Shown: piece after piece, positions 1 to 10,127 of the stretch
Numbering within the stretch: the stretch's first letter is position 1
Layout of the letters: every line of letters starts with the position of its first letter
Assembly (NCBI GenBank): GCA_963565915.1
Contig: OY751494.1
Location: 1,054,001 to 1,118,000 of the forward strand
Direction of reading: 5' to 3'
Source: Entoloma clypeatum
Lineage: Eukaryota > Basidiomycota > Agaricomycetes > Agaricales > Entolomataceae
DNA: 64,000 nt
Translations under genes and position numbers: made by a program
Notes under the pieces: model-generated
The model's database searches: none
What the model was told of the DNA's origin: nothing
Seen by the model: only the letters and a program-made list of their open reading frames with translations

Positions 1-72
1 GAAGATGCCGAGAATGATGAAACCACAATCTTAGAAACCGAAGAGAAGGATTTTCCCGAAGGGTCCGATTAA
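1..72 (+). CDS. gag C-terminal end, family A (partial)
   Basis: The last 23 codons of the gag polyprotein are visible, an acidic tail ending in the residues EGSD and a TAA at 70-72. It is identical to the end of the complete gag at 46927-47793 on the minus strand. The zinc knuckles lie before the window. Gag packages the element RNA in a cytoplasmic virus-like particle. Confidence 0.85.
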   Translation, partial: EDAENDETTILETEEKDFPEGSD

Positions 73-113
73 ACGACGCTAAGTCGCGACCCTTATCTAT
101 TAAACGGACTTGC

Positions 114-3100
114 TTGCCTTGTATGACTGCAGACAATAGAACCTATGTCATCCCTGCCAAGCAAGCCGCTGCGTCGACTAAGATTGTGAAGGGAGATAAA
201 CCTCCAAAAAGACGAGAAATCAGGCTGTTAGCGCAGCTCAAAACACGACGAGGACCAAAGGTTATCCGACCTGAGGTTGACAGCGGATGTGAACGCACAT
301 GCATCCATCCCAGAATAGTACACGAACAGAACCTCCCCACACGAGGAATACCACCCATAGCAATTCTAAATGCGGATGGATCACAAAATCGACAACAGAA
401 AGCGAGCCAACTTGCCGAAGTTAAACTGGATTTGGGAGCACATCAGGAAACCATGGAAGCAATGGTACTGGACATTGGGAGAACGGACATGCTCTTGGGA
501 CATGACTGGTTGGTACACCACAACCCCACAATCAATTGGACAACCGGCGCGGTGACATTTAACCGATGCCCAACAACATGTCGAACCAAACACTCAGATT
601 TCAGGGTTAACCTTAATGGTCGCAAACACTGGGTTCGCATGGTTGAGGTGCGCGACAAAGATGCACCCAAAAAGTCGGATCAGAAATGGAAGCCTGGAGA
701 CCCTATTTTGGAAGCTGTCACTTCCACACCACCTCCCACAACCAAACGACCCTCATATGTTGAACGATTTGCTCATCTTTTTGAGAAAGAGAATTTTGAC
801 AAGATCCCAAAGGAGAGGAAATGGGACCATGGTATCGAACTTACCATGGACGCACCAAAGGAACTAGGAGGAAATACATATCCTATGACGCAAAAGGAAC
901 AAGAAGAATTGGACGCATTCATTGACGAAGGTCTAGCAACAGGAAAGATCCGCCCATCCAAATCCCCTTATGCCTCCCCTTGCTTCTTCATCAACAAGAA
1001 GGATGGCTCCAAACGATTGGTACAAGATTACCGCATGGTCAATAAATTCATGGTCAAAGACAAGTTCCCACTCCCATGAATATCTGATCTCTTGAACGTA
1101 CTGAAAGATGCGGTCTACTTCAATAAAATGGACATCATGTGGGGCTATAACAACGTCCGGATCAAGGAGGGCGATGAATGGAAAGCTGCCTTCCTCACCA
1201 GTCGAGGATTGTTCGAACCATTGGTCATGTTTTTCGGTCTTTGCAACTCCCCGGGAACATTCTCTTGAATGATGGCTAGTCTATTCTGGGACCAGATCCG
1301 CCGACGTATCTGCGTGATCTACATGGATGACATTGTGGTTATCGGTAAAACCAAGGAAGAACTCGTGCGAAACACTGAAGAAATCCTACAGATCCTATCA
1401 GACAATGATTTGTTCCTAAAGGAGAAGAAGTGTTTATGGGAAGTAACGAAATGTCCTATATTGGGATATGTGGTTGGTGAGGGATGTGTTGAGATGGAAA
1501 CTGAGAAGGTGGATACAATTCAAAACTGGCGAGCACCCACATCAAAAAAGGAAGTTCAGAAGTTCCTTGGATTTGCTAACTTCTATGGACGATTTATTGA
1601 AGGGTACTCAAACATCGCGAAACCTCTCACCGCGCTCACAGGCGGTACGGCATTTACTTGGGGACCAACAGAGCAGCAAGCCTTTGAAGGTCTCATACAG
1701 GCAATTACATCAGCACCGGTCTTGGCATTACCAAAACCAGAGGGACAGTTCAGGGTTGAAACCGATGCATCGGGCTATGCAATTGGAGCAGTACTCTCTC
1801 AGAAGCAAGACAACAAATGGCACCCCATCACATTCTTGTCGCGGACCATGTCCGCGGCCGAACAGAATTACGAGATATACAACAAGGAACTTCTGGCAGT
1901 CGTGGAAGCATTGAAAGATTGGAGACACTATCTGCTTGAAGCCAGGGAACGTTTCGAGATCTTGACCGATCACAAGAACCTGGAATATTTCCGTCGTCCT
2001 CAGGACCTGAATCAACAACAGCGACGCTGGAAAATGAAGTTACAGGACTATGACTTCGAATTACGGCATGTGCCCGGCAAGACCAATGTGAAAGCGGACA
2101 TTCTGTCACGCTTACCCTGGTATGAAGCGGAACTCGAACCACAGGACAGTGACCAAATGCTCAAGGAGGGACTATTCTTGAAACGATTGGAATCAGAAGA
2201 TGTGGTACAAATGGAGATGTTCACGGAGGAACAATTCTTTGAAGGGGGTGAAACATCTGATTCCATCAAAATTGGAAACATCACGACCATCGAAAATCCG
2301 TGGATTGCACGCATCAAGGGTTCAAACCGCATGGAGACAGAAGTAGCCCAGGGCCTAAAGAAGAATCCTCATTGGTATCAACAGGAAAACGGCATCACAT
2401 ATGCAGGCGAACGAGTCTATGTTCCGCCAGACCCACAATTGCGACAAGAATTGATGTTTGAATCACACGATGCACCAGTGGCTGGACATCCAGGACAGTA
2501 CCGGACACATGAACTCCTCACTCGCACCTACTGGTGGCCTACCATACTGCATGATGTGAAGAAGTACATGAAGGGTTGCGACACTTGTCAATGCAACAAG
2601 ATTAACCGACAAAAGCGACATGCTCCGCTACATCCCCATGCAGCACCAAGTCACCCATGGGAAGACATAGGAATCGACATCGTGGGACCGATACCAGAAT
2701 CTGATGGAAAAAACACAATTCTGGTCATCACGGATAGACATTCAAAGATGCTTCACCTCATTCCGACAACCGTGGAACTATTGGCTGAAGGATTAGCCAA
2801 GATCTATCGGAATCAGATATGGAAGCTTCATGGGATCCCCAAGAAGATCATCAGCGATAGGGGACCACAGTTCGCTGCGAAGTTCATGGAGATACTCTGC
2901 TGCATGTTAGGGATCAAGAGGAACCTGTCCACCGCAAACCACCCACAGACTGATGGACAGGCCGAGCGATCGCATCAGGAAACAGAAGCATTCTTACGAA
3001 ACTTTGTCAACCATCTACAGGATGATTGGGCAGAATGGATCGCAATCGCAGAGTTCCAGTACAATGACAAAGAACACCAGGCAACGAAGCACACCCCATT

Positions 3101-3722
3101 CTACCTCAACTACGGTTTACATCCGTGGAAGGGAGAACTCGTGTTAGAAGATACCAATCCGGCTGCCAACGACTTCTTGAAAAAACTCAAACAGGCACGA
3201 GAAGAAGCCAATGCTGCGCTGAAACAAGCACAGGATCAGATGAAGAAGACAGTTGACACACGGCGAAGTCCGTCTCGGGACTACCGCATCGGAGACAAGG
3301 TGTGGCTGGAAGGGACTAACATCAGGACCGATCGACCCTCAAAGAAACTTGATGCACTCTGACATGGACCATTCAAAGTCCTAGAGAAGAAAGGAGCTAG
3401 TGCGTACCTTCTTGATCTTCCGAAGAGTTGGAAGATGATTCACCCTGTGTTCAATGAGACCCTGTTGTCACCATATGAAACTCCGAAGTACGCCATCCAG
3501 AAAAAGAAACCAGCCCCTGATCCGATCATCGTCGAAGGACGAGAAGAGTACCATGTGTCTACGATCCTGGACTCTCAAAAGTTCCGCGGAAAGATCCAGT
3601 ACCTCGTCCAGTGGGAAGGATATGGCCCAGAAGAGAACACATGGGAACCGCGAGCTAATGTTCAGAACGCTCAAGATTTGATCCGTGATTTCCATCGGCA
3701 GAACCCGTCACGTCCACGATAA
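114..3722 (+). pseudogene. pol polyprotein, family A copy 1, with three in-frame stops
   Basis: Domains in order are an aspartic protease (EVDSGCERT), reverse transcriptase with YMDD at about 1322-1333, RNase H (TDASGYAIGAVLS, then TDHKNLEYF), an integrase zinc finger (H..H..C..C at 2465-2595), the integrase core with ISDRGPQF and TDGQAERSHQE, and a C-terminal chromodomain at about 3540-3700 ([17 protein letters not shown]). Stops are TGA at 1077-1079, 1266-1268 and 3360-3362. At the third, copy 2 on the minus strand still has CGA, and the first two sit where gypsy families usually have Arg. The reading frame is otherwise kept throughout. The first two stops are shared with copy 2. Given the stops, no full-length Pol is expected. 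Confidence 0.9.
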
Positions 3723-3844
3723 AAGACACCCGTTGAAATCAGCAACAGCATCGACCTCATCAGTCAAAAACCCACCGAGTTCTCCGCTCCGTCTTCAATA
3801 TAGCTACTCCATTCTTCCTCTATCTCTCCAACATCCTCTGCACC

Positions 3845-4207
3845 ATGTCCACCGCCACCACCACATCCACTGAAACCAACCCTGCCATCACTGCCCTCAT
3901 AGATGAAGCCCTCTCCATGAGAGACCAGATCCACGCGCTAGAAGCCTCGCTCGCCGACATCCTGCATCGACAGATGCACATCTGCCTCCATTCTCTATCC
4001 AACCTCCCCGTCGCACCAACCCCCAAAGAAAAACAAATCCTCAGGAACTACACCCGTACGCTGGTCATTGAAAACCGGCGCATCCGACTAGCCGTCCGGA
4101 GTCTCGAGCTCGCCGTCGCCATCAATGAAGAGCTAATAGACGATTGGAGCCTCAAGGAGAATGGCTCCTGGACAAATAACGACGATGCCGGAGGATGGGG
4201 ACAATGA
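3845..4207 (+). CDS. extra 3' ORF of family A, 120 aa, function unknown
   Basis: An intact ORF lies between the chromodomain and the 3' LTR in sense orientation. The product has a Ser/Thr-rich start, a probable helical or coiled-coil middle (ALIDEALSMRDQIHALEASL), a basic stretch and an acidic Trp-containing tail ending GGWGQ. There is no signal peptide or membrane segment, so it does not look like an envelope protein. The diverged copy 2 keeps a homologous ORF of 121 codons at 42778-43143 with many amino-acid differences but no stop, suggesting past selection. I do not recognise a named family. Confidence 0.6.
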   Translation: MSTATTTSTETNPAITALIDEALSMRDQIHALEASLADILHRQMHICLHSLSNLPVAPTPKEKQILRNYTRTLVIENRRIRLAVRSLELAVAINEELIDDWSLKENGSWTNNDDAGGWGQ

Positions 4208-4241
4208 CTCTGTGAGGACACAGAGCTTGAGGAGGGGAACA

Positions 4242-4629
4242 TGTTATGGACTTACCGGTTTGTATGTTACGCACTTTTCCCTTGCATTGTACCTTCGTTA
4301 TTTCTTTGACTCATCGGACCGCTTATTCATTTACCTTTACTCTACCATTCTCCTTTAGTATACTTCGCTCCCGCGCTGACTCGCACTCCGCAGTAGGGAT
4401 TACTCAGTCCGCAGTCGTCTGACTCACTTTGCACTGCCTTTCCGCAGTTACTGACTCATCTGCACTGCCTTCCGCAGCCACTGACTCACTCGCTACCGCT
4501 CGTAGCCAGTACTATATAAACCCCATGTACCATAGCTATATTCCTTAGATTTAGCAATCACTTTGCTCTTCGCCTTTCCACTTCCTGCATACTCTGCCCG
4601 AACCTTGGAACGGTTTGTTAAGCATAACA
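4242..4629 (+). repeat. 3' LTR of family A, subtype 1 (388 bp)
   Basis: It starts TGTTATGGAC and ends AGCATAACA, preceded by a purine-rich tract (GAGGAGGGGAAC). It has the same length and closely similar sequence as the LTR at 48585-48972. It is clearly different from the 402-bp subtype 2 LTRs at 24099-24500 and 42342-42743. The next five bases, AACGT (4630-4634), are the target duplication, and the target is the zinc-knuckle coding part of family C gag. Confidence 0.93.
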
Positions 4630-4746
4630 AACGTTGGCCATCGGGCTTCCGACTGCTTGAAGAAATCGTCTTCTAACACCAAAGCAAAGGCCCGCGTGGC
4701 CCAAGCTGAGGACAAATTGGAGAAGACGACCGAGTCAAAAAAATAG
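4630..4746 (+). pseudogene. gag C-terminal fragment, family C
   Basis: It encodes the second half of a zinc knuckle (VGHRASDC) followed by a Lys/Ala/Glu-rich tail ending SKK and TAG at 4744-4746. The first half of the knuckle (CMFCGN) lies at 48973-49000 on the minus strand, separated by the A insertion and the later rearrangement. Pol follows after about 60 bases. Confidence 0.8.
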
Positions 4747-4805
4747 TAAGCAGTCCTCAGATTCCAGCACGTACTGGGGATTGCATTGACTCCTTTCGTG
4801 CACCT

Positions 4806-7800
4806 TTGCAAACCCTCCGACTCAATGCGTCCGCTCTCTCAAATCCGAACTCTCTATGTATTGATTTGATATCTCCGACCTTTTCCGATTCTCTTCCGAT
4901 AAAGACTCTTATTGATTCTGGTTCTACACATTGCTTCGCAGATACCAGATTTATTTCTTCTTTAAACTTATCTCCGACTCTGATTCCTTCACCTATGATT
5001 TTGAAACTTTTTGACGGTTCTTCAAATACTTATATCACGCAATCTATCAATCTTCCTCTCCGATTTCCTTCCGGTGAACTTCTGACCATCACATTTTACG
5101 TGACAAACCTCGATTCGTCTTGTAATTTGGTTCTAGGACACAACTGGCTCACCCGCTACAATCCGTTGATTGACTGGGTATTGGGCAGTATCTTATTCCG
5201 TTCTACGTTACCCGACACTCTGAGTCCGACTCCGACGTCGACTGCTGAGGCAGCTCCACCACCTCTGCAGTGTCCGCCCTCTCCAATGGGCACCTCCGAT
5301 CCGCTCACTCTGAACACCTCCGACCCGCCACAGATTACCATGGTCAATGCAGCCGCATATCTCCATGCTTGTAAAGCTCCTGGGGCATACACTTTCCACA
5401 TTCACCTCTCCGACATCTCCGCCAATTCCGTGTCTGTCTCCGATGACGCTCCCGACCTCTCTGGCATACCCAAGGAATACCACAATTTTGCTGATGTATT
5501 CAGTAAGAAAAAAGCCGACACCCTTGCACCCCACCGACCATACGACCTCAAGATCAATTTGGAGGATGGTACTTCCCCTCTGATTGGTCCGATGTACTCA
5601 CTCTCGCAATCTGAACTTGGATCCCTCCGAGACTTCATCGACGAGCATCTCAATATCGGTTTCATCAAACCTTCTAGTTCACCTCACGGCGCTCCGATCC
5701 TCTTTGTCCGAAAGAAAGATGGATCACTCCGACTATGCGTCGACTACCGAGGCCTGAACAAAATCACAAAGAAGGACCGATACCCACTTCTGCTCATCTC
5801 TGACCTCTTAGCCACTGCCGGAAAAGCACATGTTTATACCACCATAGACCTCCGACACGCATACCACCTAGTCCGCATCGCTGAAGGTGATGAATGGAAA
5901 ACTGCATTCCGCACTCGCTATGGATCGTTTGAATGGTTAGTCATGCCATTCAGATTGTCTAACGCACCTGCAGCCTTTCAACGTTTTATGAACGACATCT
6001 TCTCCGACCTTCTGGACAACTGCGTTACCGTTTACCTCGACGACATCCTGATCTACTCCGACAACCCCGAGGAACACAAAAAACATGTCCGAGAAGTCCT
6101 CCGACGACTCCGACAACATGGTCTTTACGCCCGCGCTGACAAGTGCGACTTCTCTGCCGAAACTGTAGAATATCTTGGATTTATCCTTTCTCCCGACGGA
6201 CTCAAAATGTCGGAAGCGAAAGTCAAGATTATTCAGGATTGGCCTGAACCGCGCAGAGTGAAGGACGTCCAGTCCTTTTTAGGTTTTGCAAACTTTTACC
6301 GACGTTTCATTCCATTCTATTCCAACATCACTATTCCACTCACTCGTTTAACCAGGAAACATGCCACTTGGCTGTTCTCCGACAATGCTTGAACCGCTTT
6401 TAATGACCTGAAAAAGGCATTTACCACCGCTCCGATCCTGACACACTGGATCCCCAACTCTCCGATAATTGTCAAAACCGACGCATCCAACTATGCCCTA
6501 GCGGCTATTCTGTCGATAGTCACCTCCGACAATGAAGTCCACCCCGTCGCATTCCATTCCCGCACCTTCATGGCCCCCAAAGTAAACTATGACACCCACG
6601 ATAAGGAACTTCTTGCCATCTACGAAGCGTTTAAAATTTGGCGCCATTACCTTGAAGGCTCTGGTACTCCGATTGATGTCGTTACCGACCACAAAAATCT
6701 CGAGTATTTTGCCACCACCAAAGTTCTTTCATGCCGACAAGTCCGATGGTCGGAATACCTTTCTCAGTTCAACCTCGTCATCCGATTCTGCCCCGGCCGA
6801 TTGGGAACTAAACCTGACTCTCTAACTAGACATTGGGATGTCTACCCTAAAGGGGGAAATAGCGACTACGTCAACATCAATCCGACCAACCTCCGACCAG
6901 TCTTTTCGCAAGAACAGCTCTCTGCTTCAGTTCGCGCGACTCAACTCCTTGAGCCCGTCCTCCGTGCAACCATTATCATGGACACAGAAAAGCTTCACCA
7001 CGACATACTCACAGCACTCCCTTCTGACACTCTTTACGACACTCTTTCTAAAGATCCTAAACCCCGCTGGTCTCTTGACCCTGATGGTTTCCTCCGACAT
7101 GACGATTAGATATATGTTCCTGACTCCGACGACCTCCGACTCCGAGTCCTACAGCACAAGCACGATCATATGCTTGCTGGACACCCAGGTCAGAACAAGA
7201 CACTCAGTCTCATTCAGTGTGATTACACCTGGCCTGGAATATGAGATTTTGTTAAACACTATTGCAAGTCATGTACCACTTGCATGCAATCGAAGCCACA
7301 AAGACACAAGCCTTACGGCCTACTGGAACAGCTTCCGATCCCTGAACGTCCTTGGAATTCTATCTCAATGGATTTTATTGAGACCCTTCCGACCTCCGAC
7401 AACTTTGATTCAATCCTCATTATTGTTGACCGATCAACGAAACAAAGTATTTTCATTCCGACAACAATTCACTGCACCTCCGAAGACCTTGCCGTACTCT
7501 TCGTATTGCATGTCTTCTCTAAACACGGCATCCCCGAACATGTCACCTCTGACCACCGCCCCAAATTTGTCTCCCGATTCTTCCGATCTCTCGGAAAGGC
7601 TCTAAACATGACCCTCCACTTCACCTCTGGTTACCACCCCGAAGGCGATGGCCAAACCAAATGCACTAACCAGACCCTCGAACAGTACTTGCGGATATTC
7701 TGCAACTACCAACAGGACAACTGGTCCGCTCTCCTTCCGAATGCGGAGTTCACATACAACAACGCACCTAGTGCTACCACTGGCATATCTCCCTTCTTTG

Positions 7801-8447
7801 CTAACAAGGGTTACCATCCGAACATTACTGTTCACCCGGAATGAGACCTCGCCTCTTCCCGAGCCCGATCCTTCGTGATCGACTTAGACAAACTTCACCA
7901 AGAACTGAAAGCCACCATCTCCGACGCTCAACGACGTTACCAGAAGTCCTCCGACAATAATCGGATCGCACCTCCGACATTTTCTGTCGGACAACAGGTT
8001 TTCGTCAAAGCACAGTTCTTCCACACAACACGCCCATCCAAGAAACTCTCAGAAAAGTACTTGGGACCATATGAGATCATTGCACAACCCGGCACACACT
8101 CCTTTACCCTCCGACTCCCCAACAAATTCTGTGGTGTTCACCCCGTCTACCACGTCTCCATGCTTGAACCCACAACTCCGAACACCATTCCGAATCGGAC
8201 CCAACCTCCGCCTCCTCTGATTGACATTGACAGAGAACTTGAGTACGAGATCGCTGAAATAGTGGACTCAAAGATCGACCGACGATGTAGCTGCAAGCTA
8301 CTATATTTCGTCCGTTGGTTAGGATATGAAAACACTGATGAAGAATTCTCTTGGCTACCAGCCAATGAATTGGAAAACGCCCCTGAGCTTGTCTCCGACT
8401 TTCACTCTGCTTATCCCGACAAACCGGGCCTGCTCACATCGCTCTGA
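4806..8447 (+). pseudogene. pol polyprotein, family C, three in-frame stops
   Basis: Domains in order are protease (LIDSGSTHCFAD), reverse transcriptase (YLDDILIYS at about 6031-6057), RNase H (TDHKNLEYF at about 6687-6713), the integrase zinc-finger region, the integrase core (SMDFIETLP, TSDHRPKFVSRF, GDGQTKCTNQTLEQ) and a chromodomain (YFVRWLGYENTDEEFSWLP at about 8305-8365). The stops are TGA at 6390-6392, TAG at 7107-7109 and TGA at 7842-7844. The TGAs sit where Arg CGA is plausible. The only start in frame near the beginning is TTG at 4806, so the true start is uncertain. The chromodomain is expected to direct integration to histone-marked chromatin. Confidence 0.9.
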
Positions 8448-8474
8448 AACAAGAAAAAACAAGTACTATTCTAT

Positions 8475-9470
8475 CTACTTAGTACATTGTTTCTTGTTTG
8501 ATGGACCCTCCTCCTTGTCTGACTCCTCCTCCTCCTCCGCCTTCTCCGACGGCTCCGAAATTGACATGTCGGAATCATCCAACAGCTCCGGCAACTCCAA
8601 CCTCTTCCTATTCACAAGATCCTTCCTAATCCTTCTCACAATCCTCTTCTCCAGTCTCAACTCGTGCATCTCCTCCGCTGTATCCATCTCCGACTCTGAC
8701 CCTTCCTCCGACACCTCCGGCGACTTGGGTTGATACTCGGTGTTCACCGAGCCTTCGACTGCTGTTAGCAGTCGCCTCACCTGCCTCGTCTCTGCCAGTA
8801 TCATCTTGAGGACACCCAAGACGGTGTCCTCTGACCCACTCTCCGACAGCATCTCCGACCCCTTTTTCTTCCCCTTAATCACTTTCACCGTTTTCTTCAC
8901 CTCCTTCACCTCCGACTTTCCCTCCAACGCTCCGACCTCGCACTTCTTCTTGTTCTTGACACAACCCTTGCAGGACGACTTATTCCTAAAACAAAAGGTT
9001 AAAACAGAAGAGACGAACCAAAGAAGAACTTACTCATCGCGTTCACATTCGACACCCTTCACAATGCACCTATCACAGGCGCCGATCCCGATCCCGACTC
9101 CCGACCCCTCTCCGACCGTCGCTGTCACCTCCTCTACCTTCCTTTTCTTCGTCACCTTCTTCTTCATCTTCTCTGCCTGCGGCCCCCCCGACCCCTTGCT
9201 CGATGCGCCTTGGGCAGCGGCCACTTCATTGGCCCTCTTCTGAGCTGCCAGCTCCGATGCCCGACGCATCTCCTCCGCTACCTGCATCTCCTCCGCTACC
9301 TGCATCTCCTCCGCTAACCGCGCCGCCTCCGCAGCCCTCTCTTCCTCCGCTCTCCACTCCTCCTCAGCCTTCCTCGCAGCCTCCTCCTCCGCTGCTCGCT
9401 TCTTTGCCTCCACCTCTGTGAGCTTAGCCTGCAGCACCTCCATCTCCTTTTGAAAATCGGTTGCTGACAT
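8475..9470 (-). CDS. antisense spliced gene inside element C: coiled-coil, Zn2Cys6-like protein (about 315 aa)
   Basis: It lies between the end of pol and the 3' LTR of element C but on the opposite strand. Exon 1 is 9470-9034. A 48-bp intron (9033-8986) has donor GTAAGT and acceptor TTTTAG. Exon 2 is 8985-8475. Splicing keeps the frame and joins two cysteine triplets, CDRCIVKGVEC and CKGCVKNKKKC, giving a C-X2-C-X6-C-X8-C-X2-C-X6-C arrangement like fungal Zn2Cys6 DNA-binding domains. The N-terminal 80 residues are an Ala/Glu/Arg-rich coiled coil with a repeated EEMQVA unit. The C-terminus is Ser/Glu-rich and basic. No stop interrupts it, unlike pol. Its role is unknown; a regulator carried by the element is inference. 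Confidence 0.68.
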
Positions 9471-9634
9471 ATTGAGGTTTTTTCAGAAGAGTTTGAAATG
9501 AAAAGAGAATGGGGGAACAAGAAGAAAGAACCACTCAGATGGTATTTTTAACCAATGCATCACATGACACAGTTCACGCGCACCGACCACCTAGGTCCTT
9601 AGGCCTCATGGGTTCAGCCCTAAGGGGGAAATAC

Positions 9635-10127
9635 TGTTACATTCCGATCAATTCTGATGATTTCTGACCAAACCCGACACCTCCGACACCTCCGACATTG
9701 TTGACTAATACTTATTATGCATACTTACTGTTATGAATCTCGTTACTACGTACATTACTTACATCTGACCATTTTACTTATGTTAAGAATCTCCGACAGC
9801 CACTCATTATCCGACTCCGACGAAGCCACATGTCCTCTGACATAGTATTTAAACTTATGTAGAATCATGTATTAGCTTCAGTTTGAATATCAACTTAGAT
9901 TCAACATCTTACCTCCCGTCCTCTTTCCGACTCTTAACTTGAGTCCGACCTCCAACCTCCAATCCTCCAATCCTCCGATCCTTCAAAATAAGGACACCAA
10001 TGTATTAGCAAGGGCGCAACACACAAGTTGAAGCCAAGTCCTTGCCCCTACGTTGCACGCGCTCCGACCTTCCGACCTTCCGACGTGTCCGACATAGCTC
10101 CAACGTTTTGTCGATCAGTTCTTAACA
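9635..10127 (+). repeat. 3' LTR of family C (493 bp)
   Basis: It begins TGTTACATTCCG and ends CAGTTCTTAACA. It has exactly the same length as the 5' LTR at 50022-50514. The roughly twenty differences between them are nearly all C/T or G/A changes at CpG. The following bases AATCG (10128-10132) match AATCA upstream of the 5' LTR except for one CpG transition. A TATTTAAA box and downstream self-primer sequence are present as in the 5' copy. Confidence 0.93.

Larger units (their letters stand above)
1..4629 (+). mobile_element. Ty3/gypsy family A, copy 1 (5' end outside window)
   Basis: The order is gag tail, pol with chromodomain, a small extra ORF and a 3' LTR. The element enters the window inside gag. 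Positions 1 to about 2567 match the reverse complement of 44432-46998 without any difference that I could find, whereas 2568-4629 differs at many sites from the matching part of copy 2. The LTR at its right end is followed by AACGT, which also flanks the 5' LTR of copy 2 at 48973-48977. The 3' part seen here therefore belongs to the same original insertion as the 5' LTR 44 kb away. Pol is broken by three TGA codons. Confidence 0.92.
4630..10127 (+). mobile_element. Ty3/gypsy family C, 3' portion
   Basis: This is the part of element C downstream of the family A insertion: gag tail, pol, an antisense gene and the 3' LTR. Its 5' portion is on the minus strand at 48973-50514. The two pieces rejoin exactly within a CX2CX4HX4C zinc knuckle once one AACGT duplication is removed. 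The whole element is strikingly rich in the hexamer TCCGAC in all frames and in non-coding parts. C had inserted into a DDE transposase gene, whose halves flank the outer ends of the two pieces. Confidence 0.9.
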
